From contig NZ_JAFEWC010000002.1 of NCBI RefSeq assembly GCF_017355875.1, positions 62,001-126,000 on the forward strand: a stretch of DNA of 64,000 nucleotides. Reading direction: 5' to 3'. Position numbers and translations under genes: made by a program. The notes under the pieces were generated by a model. It did no database searches. It was given only the letters and a program-made list of their open reading frames with translations, and was not told the origin of the DNA. Of the stretch, positions 17,982 to 26,149 are shown in pieces. Source of the DNA: Aridibaculum aurantiacum. GTDB lineage: Bacteria > Bacteroidota > Bacteroidia > Chitinophagales > Chitinophagaceae. The stretch's first letter is position 1, and every line of letters starts with the position of its first letter.

Positions 17982-18560
17982 CTACTTGACTTTAGTGGAT
18001 ACTCTTTTTCGCATCCGGCTAAGGGATACAGGCGTAATTCCCAGGTAAGTAGCAATATGATAAAGCGGCACCCTGTTAAACAGGTCTGGCCGCGTTTCCA
18101 ACAAACTTAGATAGCGTTCCTCAGGGCTTAAACTTTTAAAGTTGTCGAATGACACTTGCTTTTGTACAAGAAGTTCGCTATTTAACTGGGCAACCATGAG
18201 CTGGAGCTTTGGTATTTTTTCCAATAACTGATTATTTCTTTCTGTTGAGCCAAGTGCAATGATAGAGTTTTCAAGACAGGAAAGAAAGTATTTTGATGGT
18301 TCCTTTAGTGTATAGCTTATAGGTGTTATAGCCTGGCTTTCGGTATAAAAGTCAGTGGTTTTTTCTTCCCCGTCAATCAGGTAATAGCTCCTGACACAAC
18401 CCTGAAGAATAAAAAAACACTCCTTAGCATACTCGCCTTCTGATAATAGGATTGCATCTTTTCTATAGCTTCTAATTAAATTTTGTTCATGAATGATAGC
18501 TATTTCTTCGTCTGTAAGAGGCACATATCGGGTAATAAAAGAAATGATTTCATCCGTCAT
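17982..18560 (-). CDS. Crp/Fnr-family transcriptional regulator
   Basis: A 192-residue protein with an N-terminal cyclic-nucleotide-binding-like beta-barrel (DAILLSEGEYAKECFFILQG, then YYLIDGEEKTTDF) and a C-terminal helix-turn-helix (YHIATYLGITPVSLSRMRKR). The frame is open a further 83 codons upstream, but ATG 18560 gives the standard length and matches the paralogue at 26111-26689, also 192 residues. Members of this Bacteroidota group often do not bind cAMP, and the ligand is unknown. It is divergent from the NADP-dependent oxidoreductase gene, a layout that suggests it controls that gene. Confidence 0.85.
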   Translation of the reverse strand: MTDEIISFITRYVPLTDEEIAIIHEQNLIRSYRKDAILLSEGEYAKECFFILQGCVRSYYLIDGEEKTTDFYTESQAITPISYTLKEPSKYFLSCLENSIIALGSTERNNQLLEKIPKLQLMVAQLNSELLVQKQVSFDNFKSLSPEERYLSLLETRPDLFNRVPLYHIATYLGITPVSLSRMRKRVSTKVK

Positions 18561-18691
18561 GGTTATAGACTTATTCTTAAAAAAATAAAGGGAAAAAACA
18601 CTAACTGATGTTATCACAATACTACTATAAAAAAAAACATCAACACGGCAACTAATTAGCTTAAGATAATCTTTTTGGAAAACCTGCTTGA

Positions 18692-18699
18692 TAAGTTTG
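18692..18699 (+). promoter_or_regulatory. Probable -7 element (TAAGTTTG)
   Basis: Matches the Bacteroidota TAnnTTTG consensus exactly and lies 62 bases before the oxidoreductase ATG, within the 201-bp divergent intergenic region. The -33 element is not clear. Confidence 0.4.
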
Positions 18700-18761
18700 C
18701 ATTGTCTTAGAGGGAAATTGAATATTCCCGGAGAAGAGCAGAATAAATAAAAAGGTATAAA

Positions 18762-19712
18762 ATGAAAGCATTTACCAGAACAGTATACGGCGGCCCCGAC
18801 GTCCTTCAATTAGAAGAAGTAGAAAAGCCTTTGGTAAAAGAAGGCGAAATCTTGGTAAAAGTATTTGCCAATTCCGCCAATCCTGCCGACTGGCATATCC
18901 TTCGGGGCGAACCTTTCTTCGCAAGATTTACATTTGGTTTATTTAAACCAAAAGATAAAATCATTGGAGCCGATTTTGCCGGTGTTGTGGTAGAGGCAGG
19001 AAATAATGTAAAGCAGTTTAAAACCGGCGATCGTGTTTTCGGTGAAACACTTAAAGGCGGTGCATTTGCAGAGTATGTAGTTGTGCCTGAAACTTCCTGT
19101 GCCCTCATTCCTGGAGAGATCAGTTTTTCTGACATAGCAGCTGTACCGACTGCAGGTCTTACTGCCCTGCAGGCACTCATCACGCATGGGAAACTGAAGC
19201 ATGGTGAAACGGTGTTGATCAACGGTGCTTCTGGTGGTGTTGGGCATTTCGCTGTGCAAATTGCAAAAGCCTATGGAGCACATGTAACCGCTGTTTGTTC
19301 CAGTAAAAACATAGACTTTGTAAAGAGCTTAGGTGCTGACAAAGTGATTGCTTACGATAAAGAAATCATTCACCAGCACCAGGGAAAATATGATCTCGTA
19401 ATCGACACGAATGGCAATCTTCTTCATAAGGACTATAAGCGAATGGGTCAGCGAGGTGTCATGGTCGGCTTCACAACGTTAGGACATATGTTTGCGACAT
19501 TATTAAAGAAAGCTACAAGCAAATTCCCACTACTGCAGTTTAAAGCAGAAGCGAATACTGAAGATCTGCAAATACTTGCTTCTTTGGTGCAGGAAGGAAA
19601 AGTTACTCCGCATATTGAAAAGACATACTCTTTTGAAGATATTCCTGCAGCTATCAGTTACATTGAAGCCATGCGTACCAGGGGAAAAGTCGTAATGGTT
19701 TGGGAGGCTTAA
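18762..19712 (+). CDS. NAD(P)-dependent quinone-oxidoreductase-like alcohol dehydrogenase
   Basis: A 316-residue medium-chain dehydrogenase/reductase of the zinc-free quinone oxidoreductase type. It has an N-terminal GroES-like domain (MKAFTRTVYGGPDVLQL, ADWHILRGE, GADFAGVV), a Rossmann domain with the NADPH-binding loop INGASGGVGHFAVQ (about 146-159), and a typical C-terminal end (AISYIEAMRTRGKVVMVWE). The structural zinc cysteines are absent. Family members reduce quinones, enones or similar electrophiles. Divergent from a Crp/Fnr-like regulator, it may be part of an electrophile or redox response; the substrate is unknown. Confidence 0.88.
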   Translation: MKAFTRTVYGGPDVLQLEEVEKPLVKEGEILVKVFANSANPADWHILRGEPFFARFTFGLFKPKDKIIGADFAGVVVEAGNNVKQFKTGDRVFGETLKGGAFAEYVVVPETSCALIPGEISFSDIAAVPTAGLTALQALITHGKLKHGETVLINGASGGVGHFAVQIAKAYGAHVTAVCSSKNIDFVKSLGADKVIAYDKEIIHQHQGKYDLVIDTNGNLLHKDYKRMGQRGVMVGFTTLGHMFATLLKKATSKFPLLQFKAEANTEDLQILASLVQEGKVTPHIEKTYSFEDIPAAISYIEAMRTRGKVVMVWEA

Positions 19713-19739
19713 TTTGCTCCCGTTAATACTTGAGAAAAG

Positions 19740-19795
19740 TCCTATACAACTGAAAAACCGTCCTACCACTAGGGCATACCTGCAGCCTAATTTTG
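19740..19795 (+). promoter_or_regulatory. Activator-type promoter, site 2 of a matched pair
   Basis: TCCTAT (19740) and TCCTAC (19761) half-sites are 21 bp apart, and the -7 element TAATTTTG is at 19788-19795. The spacing from first half-site to -7 is 48 nt, the same as at 16344-16399. It drives the DUF4386 gene 61 bases downstream. Confidence 0.65.
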
Positions 19796-19856
19796 TTCTA
19801 TGATTTACATCTACCGTATGCTTTGATAAACATTTCCAACTCATAAAATTCTGAAA

Positions 19857-20609
19857 ATGCAACAAACAAAATCACCTTCCGTGAGGGAGGACAGGAATGG
19901 TATTGTCCTTTCTGTAAGGAAAACCGATAAGGTCAATGCTATCATCACCGGTTGTTTTTTTATTACGGCAACCGTTACGGCTATTACTGGTTTGAAATTG
20001 TATGATCCCCTGCTTGCCACCAGCGATTATTTACATCAAGGTGCAGTTCACTCTAATCAAATCATTTTAGGAGCTGTATTCGAGCTGCTTGTAATTGCGG
20101 CTAATTGTGGTACTGCAATCATGTTGTTTCCTTATTTAAAGGTGTACAACGAAAGGCTTGCTTCGGGGTACTACACGTTCCGCTTCCTGGAGTGTGTATC
20201 AATTTTTGTGGGTGTGATAAGTGTACTGTCTTTACTAACACTTAGCCAGTCTTATCATGCAAGCGCTGATGCTGATAAAAGCATTTATACCGCTATTGGT
20301 ACAATAGCCAAAGCCTTCCATGACTGGACATTTCTGCTGGGTCCCAAATTCTTCTTAGGTATAAACACCTTTATCTACAGTTATGTTTTTTTTAAAACCG
20401 AGCTTGTTCCCAAAAAACTTTCCGTGCTGGGGATGACAGGAGCTGTGCTGGTTTTTATTAATTCCCTTTTCACAATGTTCGGTTCTATCAGCCTGTTTTC
20501 TGCAGTAGACATTGCCACAGTTTTCCCTATTGCCATTTATGAAATGATACTTGCCGGGTGGCTTATTGCTAAGGGCTTCAACATTCACTATATCTCTCGA
20601 TATAATTAA
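19857..20609 (+). CDS. DUF4386 family integral membrane protein
   Basis: A 250-residue protein with about six hydrophobic helices and short loops, recognised as DUF4386 by length and motifs such as HSNQIILGAVFELL and KAFHDWTFLLGPKFFLGINTF (the latter split across a helix pair). The function of the family is unknown. It is preceded by the second copy of the activator-type promoter, followed after 53 bases by the beta-barrel gene, and paralogous to 25406-26149. The same putative activator would therefore connect it with the flavoprotein pair at 16437-17665. Confidence 0.8.
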   Translation: MQQTKSPSVREDRNGIVLSVRKTDKVNAIITGCFFITATVTAITGLKLYDPLLATSDYLHQGAVHSNQIILGAVFELLVIAANCGTAIMLFPYLKVYNERLASGYYTFRFLECVSIFVGVISVLSLLTLSQSYHASADADKSIYTAIGTIAKAFHDWTFLLGPKFFLGINTFIYSYVFFKTELVPKKLSVLGMTGAVLVFINSLFTMFGSISLFSAVDIATVFPIAIYEMILAGWLIAKGFNIHYISRYN

Positions 20610-20662
20610 AAGGTTATAACAGTTTATTTCAATCATTTATAAAACAAGTAAAACAAAACATT

Positions 20663-21334
20663 ATGCAATCACTTATCAAATCAATCACAGCAGTACTGCT
20701 GTTTATGACAGTCTCAATCATCTCATCTGCACAGTCGAATCGTTTCAGTATTTCACTAAACTCGTTGACTACAAATTTTAACTACGGAAAATCAAACACC
20801 GCATTGGAACCATACAAAAAGAACTACAAGGGTTTCCAGGCAGGCTTCTCTTACCAGGCTGGAATTTCACCAATGTTTTCTGTAGTGCCTGAACTGTATT
20901 TTGCGGTAAAGGGTGGTAGATTAAAGGAGAACAATCCGCTTACAGGTAGCAAATCAACGCTTAGAGTAAACAGCTTAGAGATACCAGTTTTAGCTCGGCT
21001 GCACTGCAATAAACTGTATCTCAATGCTGGTCCTTATGCGGGTTATAATGTAGGAGGTCGTTTGAAAATTGATGGTACGAATACATCACCTGAAACAACA
21101 GAGAAAGTTTCATTTGGTAACTCATCTGCAGACTTTAAACGTTGGGATTTTGGCTTCCAGGCAGGTGCCGGCTACAACTTCAATTTAAAGCAATCTGTAC
21201 TCACTCTGGATGTTCGCTATGGCTATGGCCTGGTAAATTTTTCCAGGGATATTGAACGCTATAACAGAATGCTAAACATCAGTGTGCAGGTTTCAAGACC
21301 CGGTAGAAAAACTGAAAAGCATAAACAGGGATAG
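20663..21334 (+). CDS. Outer-membrane beta-barrel protein (PorT-like)
   Basis: A 223-residue protein with a signal peptide (hydrophobic core then ISSAQS) and alternating beta-strand pattern: FQAGFSYQAGIS, FSVVPELYFAVKGG, SLEIPVLARL, LYLNAGPYAGYN, WDFGFQAGAGYNF, LTLDVRYGYGLVN. These are the hallmarks of the eight-stranded OMP_b-brl/PorT-like family abundant in Bacteroidota. Function is unknown; some relatives are linked to T9SS assembly. The gene at 23018-23701 is a clear paralogue, with the same strand order and the NPL and SLE-PVLAR motifs. It is followed 43 bases later by the CPBP protease gene. Confidence 0.85.
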   Translation: MQSLIKSITAVLLFMTVSIISSAQSNRFSISLNSLTTNFNYGKSNTALEPYKKNYKGFQAGFSYQAGISPMFSVVPELYFAVKGGRLKENNPLTGSKSTLRVNSLEIPVLARLHCNKLYLNAGPYAGYNVGGRLKIDGTNTSPETTEKVSFGNSSADFKRWDFGFQAGAGYNFNLKQSVLTLDVRYGYGLVNFSRDIERYNRMLNISVQVSRPGRKTEKHKQG

Positions 21335-21377
21335 TATTCTAAAAAGTGAACCCACTACCATCAAAAAAGTAATCGCA

Positions 21378-22256
21378 ATGAACATTTTCATAAACGCTCA
21401 GAAGCAAGTTAGAAGCATTTGGTTGGTAGCTATTTTCTTCATTGTATTGGCAGCATTCACAATCCCTTTGATAATCATTTCACAGCAATATGGCTGGGAA
21501 GTAACAATAGCACACCAGGCGATAATAGTAATTGCCGCCACCTTGTTTTGCCAATTAATGCGGAGGAAGCCAATGTCAGAATTAACGGGCGGGTTTAATT
21601 TGAGTGCGGTTAAAAATTGTTTGATAGGAATAGTAGCTGGTGCTTTATTAATGCTATTCCCGGCAATGTTCTTAATGATGTGTGGTTTTATTGATTGGCA
21701 GCTAGGAAGCGGAGATGTACTATCAATTCTCAACACAACGGGTGTGTTTATTTTGGTAGCCGTTGCAGAAGAGTTTCTTTTCAGGGGTTTTATTTTTCAG
21801 CGTCTCAGAAAGAGCACAGGTGTATGGATTGCTCAATTGATGATAGCCGCCTATTTTTTACTTACGCATATTAATAATCCAGGCATGACAGGCACCATTA
21901 AAATGCTTGCGTCCATCAACATCTTTATTGCCTCAATGATGTTTGGATTTGCCTACATTAAAACCAACAGTCTTGTCATGCCTATAGCAATGCATTTTAT
22001 GGCAAACTGGGTGCAGGGGACTTTATTAGGGTTCGGCGTCAGCGGCAATGAGCAGGCAAGATTGATGAAGCCATCCTTTGGCGATGCTCCCCAATGGTTA
22101 ACCGGTGGCAGCTTTGGGTTAGAAGCAAGTGTACCAGGTTTAGTTTGTGTTATTGTTACAACTTTTCTTCTTTACCGGTGGAAGCCAATACAGGCTATAG
22201 AACAGTCGGTAACTGGTAAGCTCAATGAAGAAAAAACAGTGACCCACTCCTTTTGA
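21378..22256 (+). CDS. CPBP-family intramembrane glutamic protease
   Basis: A 292-residue membrane protein with about eight hydrophobic helices. The CPBP (Abi/CAAX-like) motifs are present: EE in VAEEFLFRGFIFQRL, a His in YFLLTHINNPG, and HFMANW near the C-terminus. Family members cleave prenylated or other membrane substrates, or protect against bacteriocins. The open frame begins at 21282, overlapping the upstream gene, but ATG 21378 starts the natural N-terminus. The C-terminal tail after the last helix is hydrophilic. It is probably co-transcribed with its neighbours on both sides. Confidence 0.85.
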   Translation: MNIFINAQKQVRSIWLVAIFFIVLAAFTIPLIIISQQYGWEVTIAHQAIIVIAATLFCQLMRRKPMSELTGGFNLSAVKNCLIGIVAGALLMLFPAMFLMMCGFIDWQLGSGDVLSILNTTGVFILVAVAEEFLFRGFIFQRLRKSTGVWIAQLMIAAYFLLTHINNPGMTGTIKMLASINIFIASMMFGFAYIKTNSLVMPIAMHFMANWVQGTLLGFGVSGNEQARLMKPSFGDAPQWLTGGSFGLEASVPGLVCVIVTTFLLYRWKPIQAIEQSVTGKLNEEKTVTHSF

Positions 22257-22287
22257 TTTTAATCACTAAACATTTCAAACAATAAAT

Positions 22288-22884
22288 ATGAAGATTATCA
22301 TTGTTGGTGCCTCAGGCACCATGGGCAGCTATTTGTCTAAAGCATTCGAGAAAGAGCATGAGATAATTCGTGCAGATAGAAACAGTCCCGATGTTAAGGT
22401 TGACATAACCTCACCGGTAGCAATTGAAAACATGTTTAAAACTGTCGGTGCTTTCGATGCCTTGATCTGTACAGCTGGTCCCACTTATGTTGGTCCATGG
22501 AAAAATCTAACGGATAAAACTTTCCGCAATGGTGTAGAAGGAAAGATGATGGGACAGATCAACCTCGTTTTAATTGGGCAGCATTACATTAATCCTAAAG
22601 GATCATTCACACTCATCACAGGAGCTTTAACCCACGAGCCACAAAAGAATTTTGCAAATGCATCCGCAGCCAATGCCGCTGTTGAAGGATTTGTTCGTGC
22701 TGCAGCCATTGAATTAGAAAATGGAATACGCATTAATGCAGTAAGCCCAACAGTTATTGAAAGCTCGCCTCAATATTTTCCTTTCTTCCCTGGCGAAATA
22801 CCGGTAACAATGCAGCAACTTGAATATGGTTTTAGGAAAAGTGTATTTGGTGCAAATACAGGACAAATTATTAAGCCGTATTAG
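22288..22884 (+). CDS. Short-chain dehydrogenase/reductase, atypical active site
   Basis: A 198-residue Rossmann protein with the cofactor motif GASGTMG (7-13), Asp-rich VDITSP segment, ALICTAGP (NAG-equivalent) and RINAVSPTV near the end. The usual catalytic Tyr-x-x-x-Lys is missing: the corresponding place reads NASAANAAVEGF. I recall small SDRs of this length with the same substitution, so this may be a family trait rather than decay. Cofactor preference and substrate are unknown. It lies 31 bases after the CPBP gene on the same strand, probably in one operon. Confidence 0.8.
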   Translation: MKIIIVGASGTMGSYLSKAFEKEHEIIRADRNSPDVKVDITSPVAIENMFKTVGAFDALICTAGPTYVGPWKNLTDKTFRNGVEGKMMGQINLVLIGQHYINPKGSFTLITGALTHEPQKNFANASAANAAVEGFVRAAAIELENGIRINAVSPTVIESSPQYFPFFPGEIPVTMQQLEYGFRKSVFGANTGQIIKPY

Positions 22885-22930
22885 GCCTGTTGTACAGGTC
22901 ATACTTGCATTATTTAAGAAGCATTTCATT

Positions 22931-22976
22931 TCTTACCCAAAGTCAACGAAAGCCCACAAGTGTCCAACTAGTTTTG
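22931..22976 (+). promoter_or_regulatory. TCTTACCCAAAGTCAA box with -7 element, site 1
   Basis: Box at 22931-22949 and TAGTTTTG (-7) at 22969-22976, 42 bases before the beta-barrel ATG. An 18-of-19 match to the box occurs at 25321 at the same distance (38 nt) from its -7 element, and AACTAG precedes the -7 region in both. Confidence 0.55.
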
Positions 22977-23017
22977 GTACATGATGTAAATAAACTACAT
23001 CATTTAAAAAATACATT

Positions 23018-23701
23018 ATGTACAAGAAACTTCATGTAATAGTTGGAATGATGTTCCTTATTAGCAAAGCAATTGGCCAAACAAGCGAAGAGCATTTGGG
23101 CAAAGAGGTTAAAGAAAAATTCACTCCTCAATGTTACTTCGCCCCACTGCTTAACGTGGTGAATAGCAACCTGAACTATGGTAATGATAACTCATCAGTA
23201 GCTGGTAACAATAAGCAAAGCCTCGGTTTACAGGCTTGTGTATCTGTCCAGGCTGTTGTGTCTTCCAGGTTTTCAGTTTTGTCAGAGTTGTACTATATAA
23301 GGAAGGGGGGTAAGCTGCAAAGTAATAATCCGCTCACTTCTACAGAGGTTGCTTATCGTTTTAACAGCCTGGAATTACCTGTATTGGCTCGTGTTCATTT
23401 TGGTAGAGTTCATATAAATGCAGGACCTTCCATTGCATATAATCTTTCGGGTTCTGAAAAGACTAATGATCTCACTACAAAGATGTCTTTCAAGGAAGGT
23501 CGTGAAAGTTTCAGTCGTTTTGAGGCAGGCATTCAAATGGGTGGCGGCTATACATTTCCCTTCAAAAAGAAAAGTCTCATCCTCGACATCAGGTACAACT
23601 ATGGTCTTACCAACATCTCCTACAGCAAAGAAATGTTCAACAGGAATTTAGCAGTGAGCCTCATTTTGATCAAGCAAGGCAAGAAGGATAGTGGAAGGTA
23701 G
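23018..23701 (+). CDS. Outer-membrane beta-barrel protein (PorT-like), paralogue
   Basis: A 227-residue exported beta-barrel with a signal peptide (MYKKLHVIVGMMFLISKAIGQ). The strand pattern parallels 20663-21334: RFSVLSELYYIRKGGKLQSNNPL, NSLELPVLARVHF, VHINAGPSIAYN, FEAGIQMGGGYTF and LILDIRYNYGLTN, each present as a matching block. It probably arose by duplication of the neighbouring gene. It has its own promoter with the TCTTACCCAAAG box, so it is likely regulated apart from its paralogue. Function is unknown. Confidence 0.83.
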   Translation: MYKKLHVIVGMMFLISKAIGQTSEEHLGKEVKEKFTPQCYFAPLLNVVNSNLNYGNDNSSVAGNNKQSLGLQACVSVQAVVSSRFSVLSELYYIRKGGKLQSNNPLTSTEVAYRFNSLELPVLARVHFGRVHINAGPSIAYNLSGSEKTNDLTTKMSFKEGRESFSRFEAGIQMGGGYTFPFKKKSLILDIRYNYGLTNISYSKEMFNRNLAVSLILIKQGKKDSGR

Positions 23702-23739
23702 ATCACCTAAGGCGAATGGTAAGGAATAGAATTATGCTA

Positions 23740-23756
23740 TCACCTTATACAGGTGA
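23740..23756. other. Short hairpin TCACCT/AGGTGA
   Basis: A perfect 6-bp dyad with a 5-nt loop lies 48 bases before the S41 protease ATG and 39 bases after the beta-barrel stop. It could be a weak terminator or an operator; there is no T-run. Confidence 0.3.
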
Positions 23757-23803
23757 AGTCTGTACTTCATCATCTCAAAAAATCAAAATTTTAATCAAGT
23801 AGA

Positions 23804-25117
23804 ATGTACCAGAACAAAATAAAAGTCTTTATCACCTGCTTCTTCCTGTTGTTATTTATAAGCAACTTAAGCATCGGCCAGGTTGCGAATAAGCTTTCCA
23901 GCAGCCACCTCATCGACACAATCAATATGAAGCTGGAGAAGAATTACATTTTTCACGATAAAGCCAGGATGATCGCAGAGCATCTTCAGTCACGAGCAAA
24001 GAAGGGAGCCTACAACTCCCTATCAGCAGACCCGGAAAAGCTAGCTGCCATGATACAAGTTGATATCAACACAGTTCACCGTGATCCTCATATGGTGGTG
24101 CAGTATAACCCTGGTTGGGAAGGGCATTCACAAGACTACGCAGGTCCATCTGAGGAGGAACAGAAGTGGTTCGCAAACTTTGTGAAGGACAACAATTATA
24201 TGTTTAAGAAGGTGGAGCTTTTACCCGGTAACATAGGCTATTTGCCCTTTAATGTTTTTGTTGAACACGTACAAGAGGCCAAGCCAACCATAGCTTCAGC
24301 GTTGAGTTTTATAGCTAATTCCAGTGCAATCATCATTGATTTAAGAGAAAATACCGGTGGGGAACCCGAAATGGTAAGCCAATTGGAAAGCTATTTTTTC
24401 AAAGAAAAGACCCTTATGAATGTCATCATCAACCGATCGAAAGGTGACACTACTTTTTACTATGCCGATCCGGCTAAAACAGGCGGCCTGACCCTTACCA
24501 TGCCCATGTATATCCTTACCAGCAAGAAGACATTCTCCGGTGGCGAGGACTTCAGCTATGGCATGCAACAGGCCAAACGGGCAACCATCGTTGGAGAGGT
24601 AACCGGCGGAGGTGCGCACCCTACAAATCCTTTCTCAGTGGGGCAGGGCTTCATTGTTCATATTCCTTTTGGCCGTTCATCCAATCCTGTTACTAAAACC
24701 GATTGGGAAGGAACAGGAGTAATACCTGATGTGAAAGTTGAGTCTGCAAAAGCACTTATAAAAGCACAGGAGCTTATATTCAGAGAGCGTCAGGCAGCTG
24801 CTGAAACTGAAAAGGAGAAACAAAAGATGGAGTACCTGGTGAATGCGCTATATGTGAACCAGGATCTTGGTACGCTCCCCTTGGATCAGTTTGATAAGTT
24901 CGTCGGCACATACGGTCCTTTGGTTATCTACCGCGAGGGCAACAAGCTTTTTTGCAATCTATCAGGTAACATTTCTGAACTGGCGCATATCTCCAAAAAC
25001 CTTTTTGTGCTGGACGGTAATGCACAAATTGATTTCATCAAAGACAGCAATGGGGTGTACTCCAAGGCAAAATTATTTACCAGCCACGGAGGCGTGTTTG
25101 AAGAGTTGAGGAATTAA
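23804..25117 (+). CDS. S41-family serine protease (tail-specific protease-like)
   Basis: A 437-residue exported protein with a signal peptide (FLLLFISNLSIGQ). It has an N-terminal helical region and a C-terminal-processing-protease core: IIIDLRENTGGEPEMVS, the nucleophile Ser in TSKKTFSGGEDFSY, and TIVGEVTGGGAHPT. A roughly 110-residue C-terminal extension (from about 325) lies after the core. No PDZ domain is evident, as in interphotoreceptor-retinoid-binding-type S41 members common in Bacteroidota. Likely a periplasmic or surface peptidase with unknown substrate. Flanked by the beta-barrel and DUF4386 genes. Confidence 0.85.
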   Translation: MYQNKIKVFITCFFLLLFISNLSIGQVANKLSSSHLIDTINMKLEKNYIFHDKARMIAEHLQSRAKKGAYNSLSADPEKLAAMIQVDINTVHRDPHMVVQYNPGWEGHSQDYAGPSEEEQKWFANFVKDNNYMFKKVELLPGNIGYLPFNVFVEHVQEAKPTIASALSFIANSSAIIIDLRENTGGEPEMVSQLESYFFKEKTLMNVIINRSKGDTTFYYADPAKTGGLTLTMPMYILTSKKTFSGGEDFSYGMQQAKRATIVGEVTGGGAHPTNPFSVGQGFIVHIPFGRSSNPVTKTDWEGTGVIPDVKVESAKALIKAQELIFRERQAAAETEKEKQKMEYLVNALYVNQDLGTLPLDQFDKFVGTYGPLVIYREGNKLFCNLSGNISELAHISKNLFVLDGNAQIDFIKDSNGVYSKAKLFTSHGGVFEELRN

Positions 25118-25320
25118 AATAAAGCTTGCAGCGCAAGCATAAATGGCGCCAGTACAACGTTCACTCTTTTGAATAATTATTATCAATGTCCACCCCCAAA
25201 GTCTCCAATTGATGTCATCCAGGCTCATAAGCTTGTGATGACGTCGTTGGGGGTAATGCCGCATTCCTATCATCCGGCTTCTATCATACTTGAAGCTTTT
25301 TATTTTTCCTCAAGTAGTTT

Positions 25321-25366
25321 TCTTACCCAAAGTCAATGAGTTTGGATATACAGGAAACTAGCTTCG
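25321..25366 (+). promoter_or_regulatory. TCTTACCCAAAGTCAA box with -7 element, site 2
   Basis: Box 25321-25339 and -7-like TAGCTTCG at 25359-25366, 40 bases before the DUF4386 ATG. The geometry is the same as at 22931-22976. The -7 is one base off the TAnnTTTG consensus, consistent with dependence on an activator. Confidence 0.55.
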
Positions 25367-25405
25367 CTCTATCATGCATCTCTAATTCTTCAAAAGATAA
25401 AGTTT

Positions 25406-26149
25406 ATGAAAACAACTACTTCCATTAAAACAACTGCAAGAACTGCAGGCTTTCTTTACCTTCTCCAAATTCCTCTTGGTGTGTTTGGTATCGTTTATGT
25501 TCCACAAGCACTTATAGTCATTGGTGATCCAGGAAAGACTGTCTCTAACATTTTAGCCAATGAATTTATATTCAGGCTGAGTATTGTAAGTGCTATATTA
25601 TGTGCGCTGGTTACTATTGCAACAGCAGTTTATATCTATAGAGTTCTCAAGTCGATCAACAAGCAACAAGCAAGATGGATAGTAATATTTACAATTATTG
25701 TAGCTCCCATTACCATCCTTAATGAATTAAATAATGTTGCTGTTTTACTTTTATTAAAGTACCCCGAATATTCACCTGCATTTACTCCCGGGCAAGTAAA
25801 CAATCTTGTTTCTATATTTTTAGATATACACCATTATGGTCTCCAGCTAGCAGGAATATTCTTTGGACTGTGGTTATTCCCTATGGGTTACCTGGTTCTT
25901 CGCTCCACGTACATACCTAAGATCATAGGCATTTTATTAATGGTTACTTGTTTAGGCTACTTACTAGACTTCCTGATATTTTTCTTGTTGCCTGGCTTCA
26001 ATGTAATAATAAGTGAATACACTTGGCTTGGTGAAGTATTGATGGTTTTATGGCTGCTGATCAAGGGTGTAAATGCCAAAAGGTTTGAAAAGTGGCAGGA
26101 AGATCAAAAATTAGTTTTGCCTGGCAATCCTTTTCCTGATCCGGCTTAA
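25406..26149 (+). CDS. DUF4386 family integral membrane protein, paralogue
   Basis: A 247-residue membrane protein with about six helices; features of the family are the N-terminal TARTAGFLYLLQIPLG, IFLDIHHYGLQLAGIFFGLWLFPMG (a helix with charged His residues) and the LLIKGVNAKRF end. It is a paralogue of 19857-20609 but with a different promoter box. Its 3' end overlaps the convergent Crp/Fnr gene by 39 bases, so read-through would produce antisense RNA to that regulator. Function is unknown. Confidence 0.8.
   Translation: MKTTTSIKTTARTAGFLYLLQIPLGVFGIVYVPQALIVIGDPGKTVSNILANEFIFRLSIVSAILCALVTIATAVYIYRVLKSINKQQARWIVIFTIIVAPITILNELNNVAVLLLLKYPEYSPAFTPGQVNNLVSIFLDIHHYGLQLAGIFFGLWLFPMGYLVLRSTYIPKIIGILLMVTCLGYLLDFLIFFLLPGFNVIISEYTWLGEVLMVLWLLIKGVNAKRFEKWQEDQKLVLPGNPFPDPA

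Noticed and set aside
17982-18809. A 275-residue version of the Crp/Fnr protein
   Set aside because: The extra 83 residues are low-complexity and cover the divergent promoter and the start of the oxidoreductase gene; the 192-residue form matches its paralogue.
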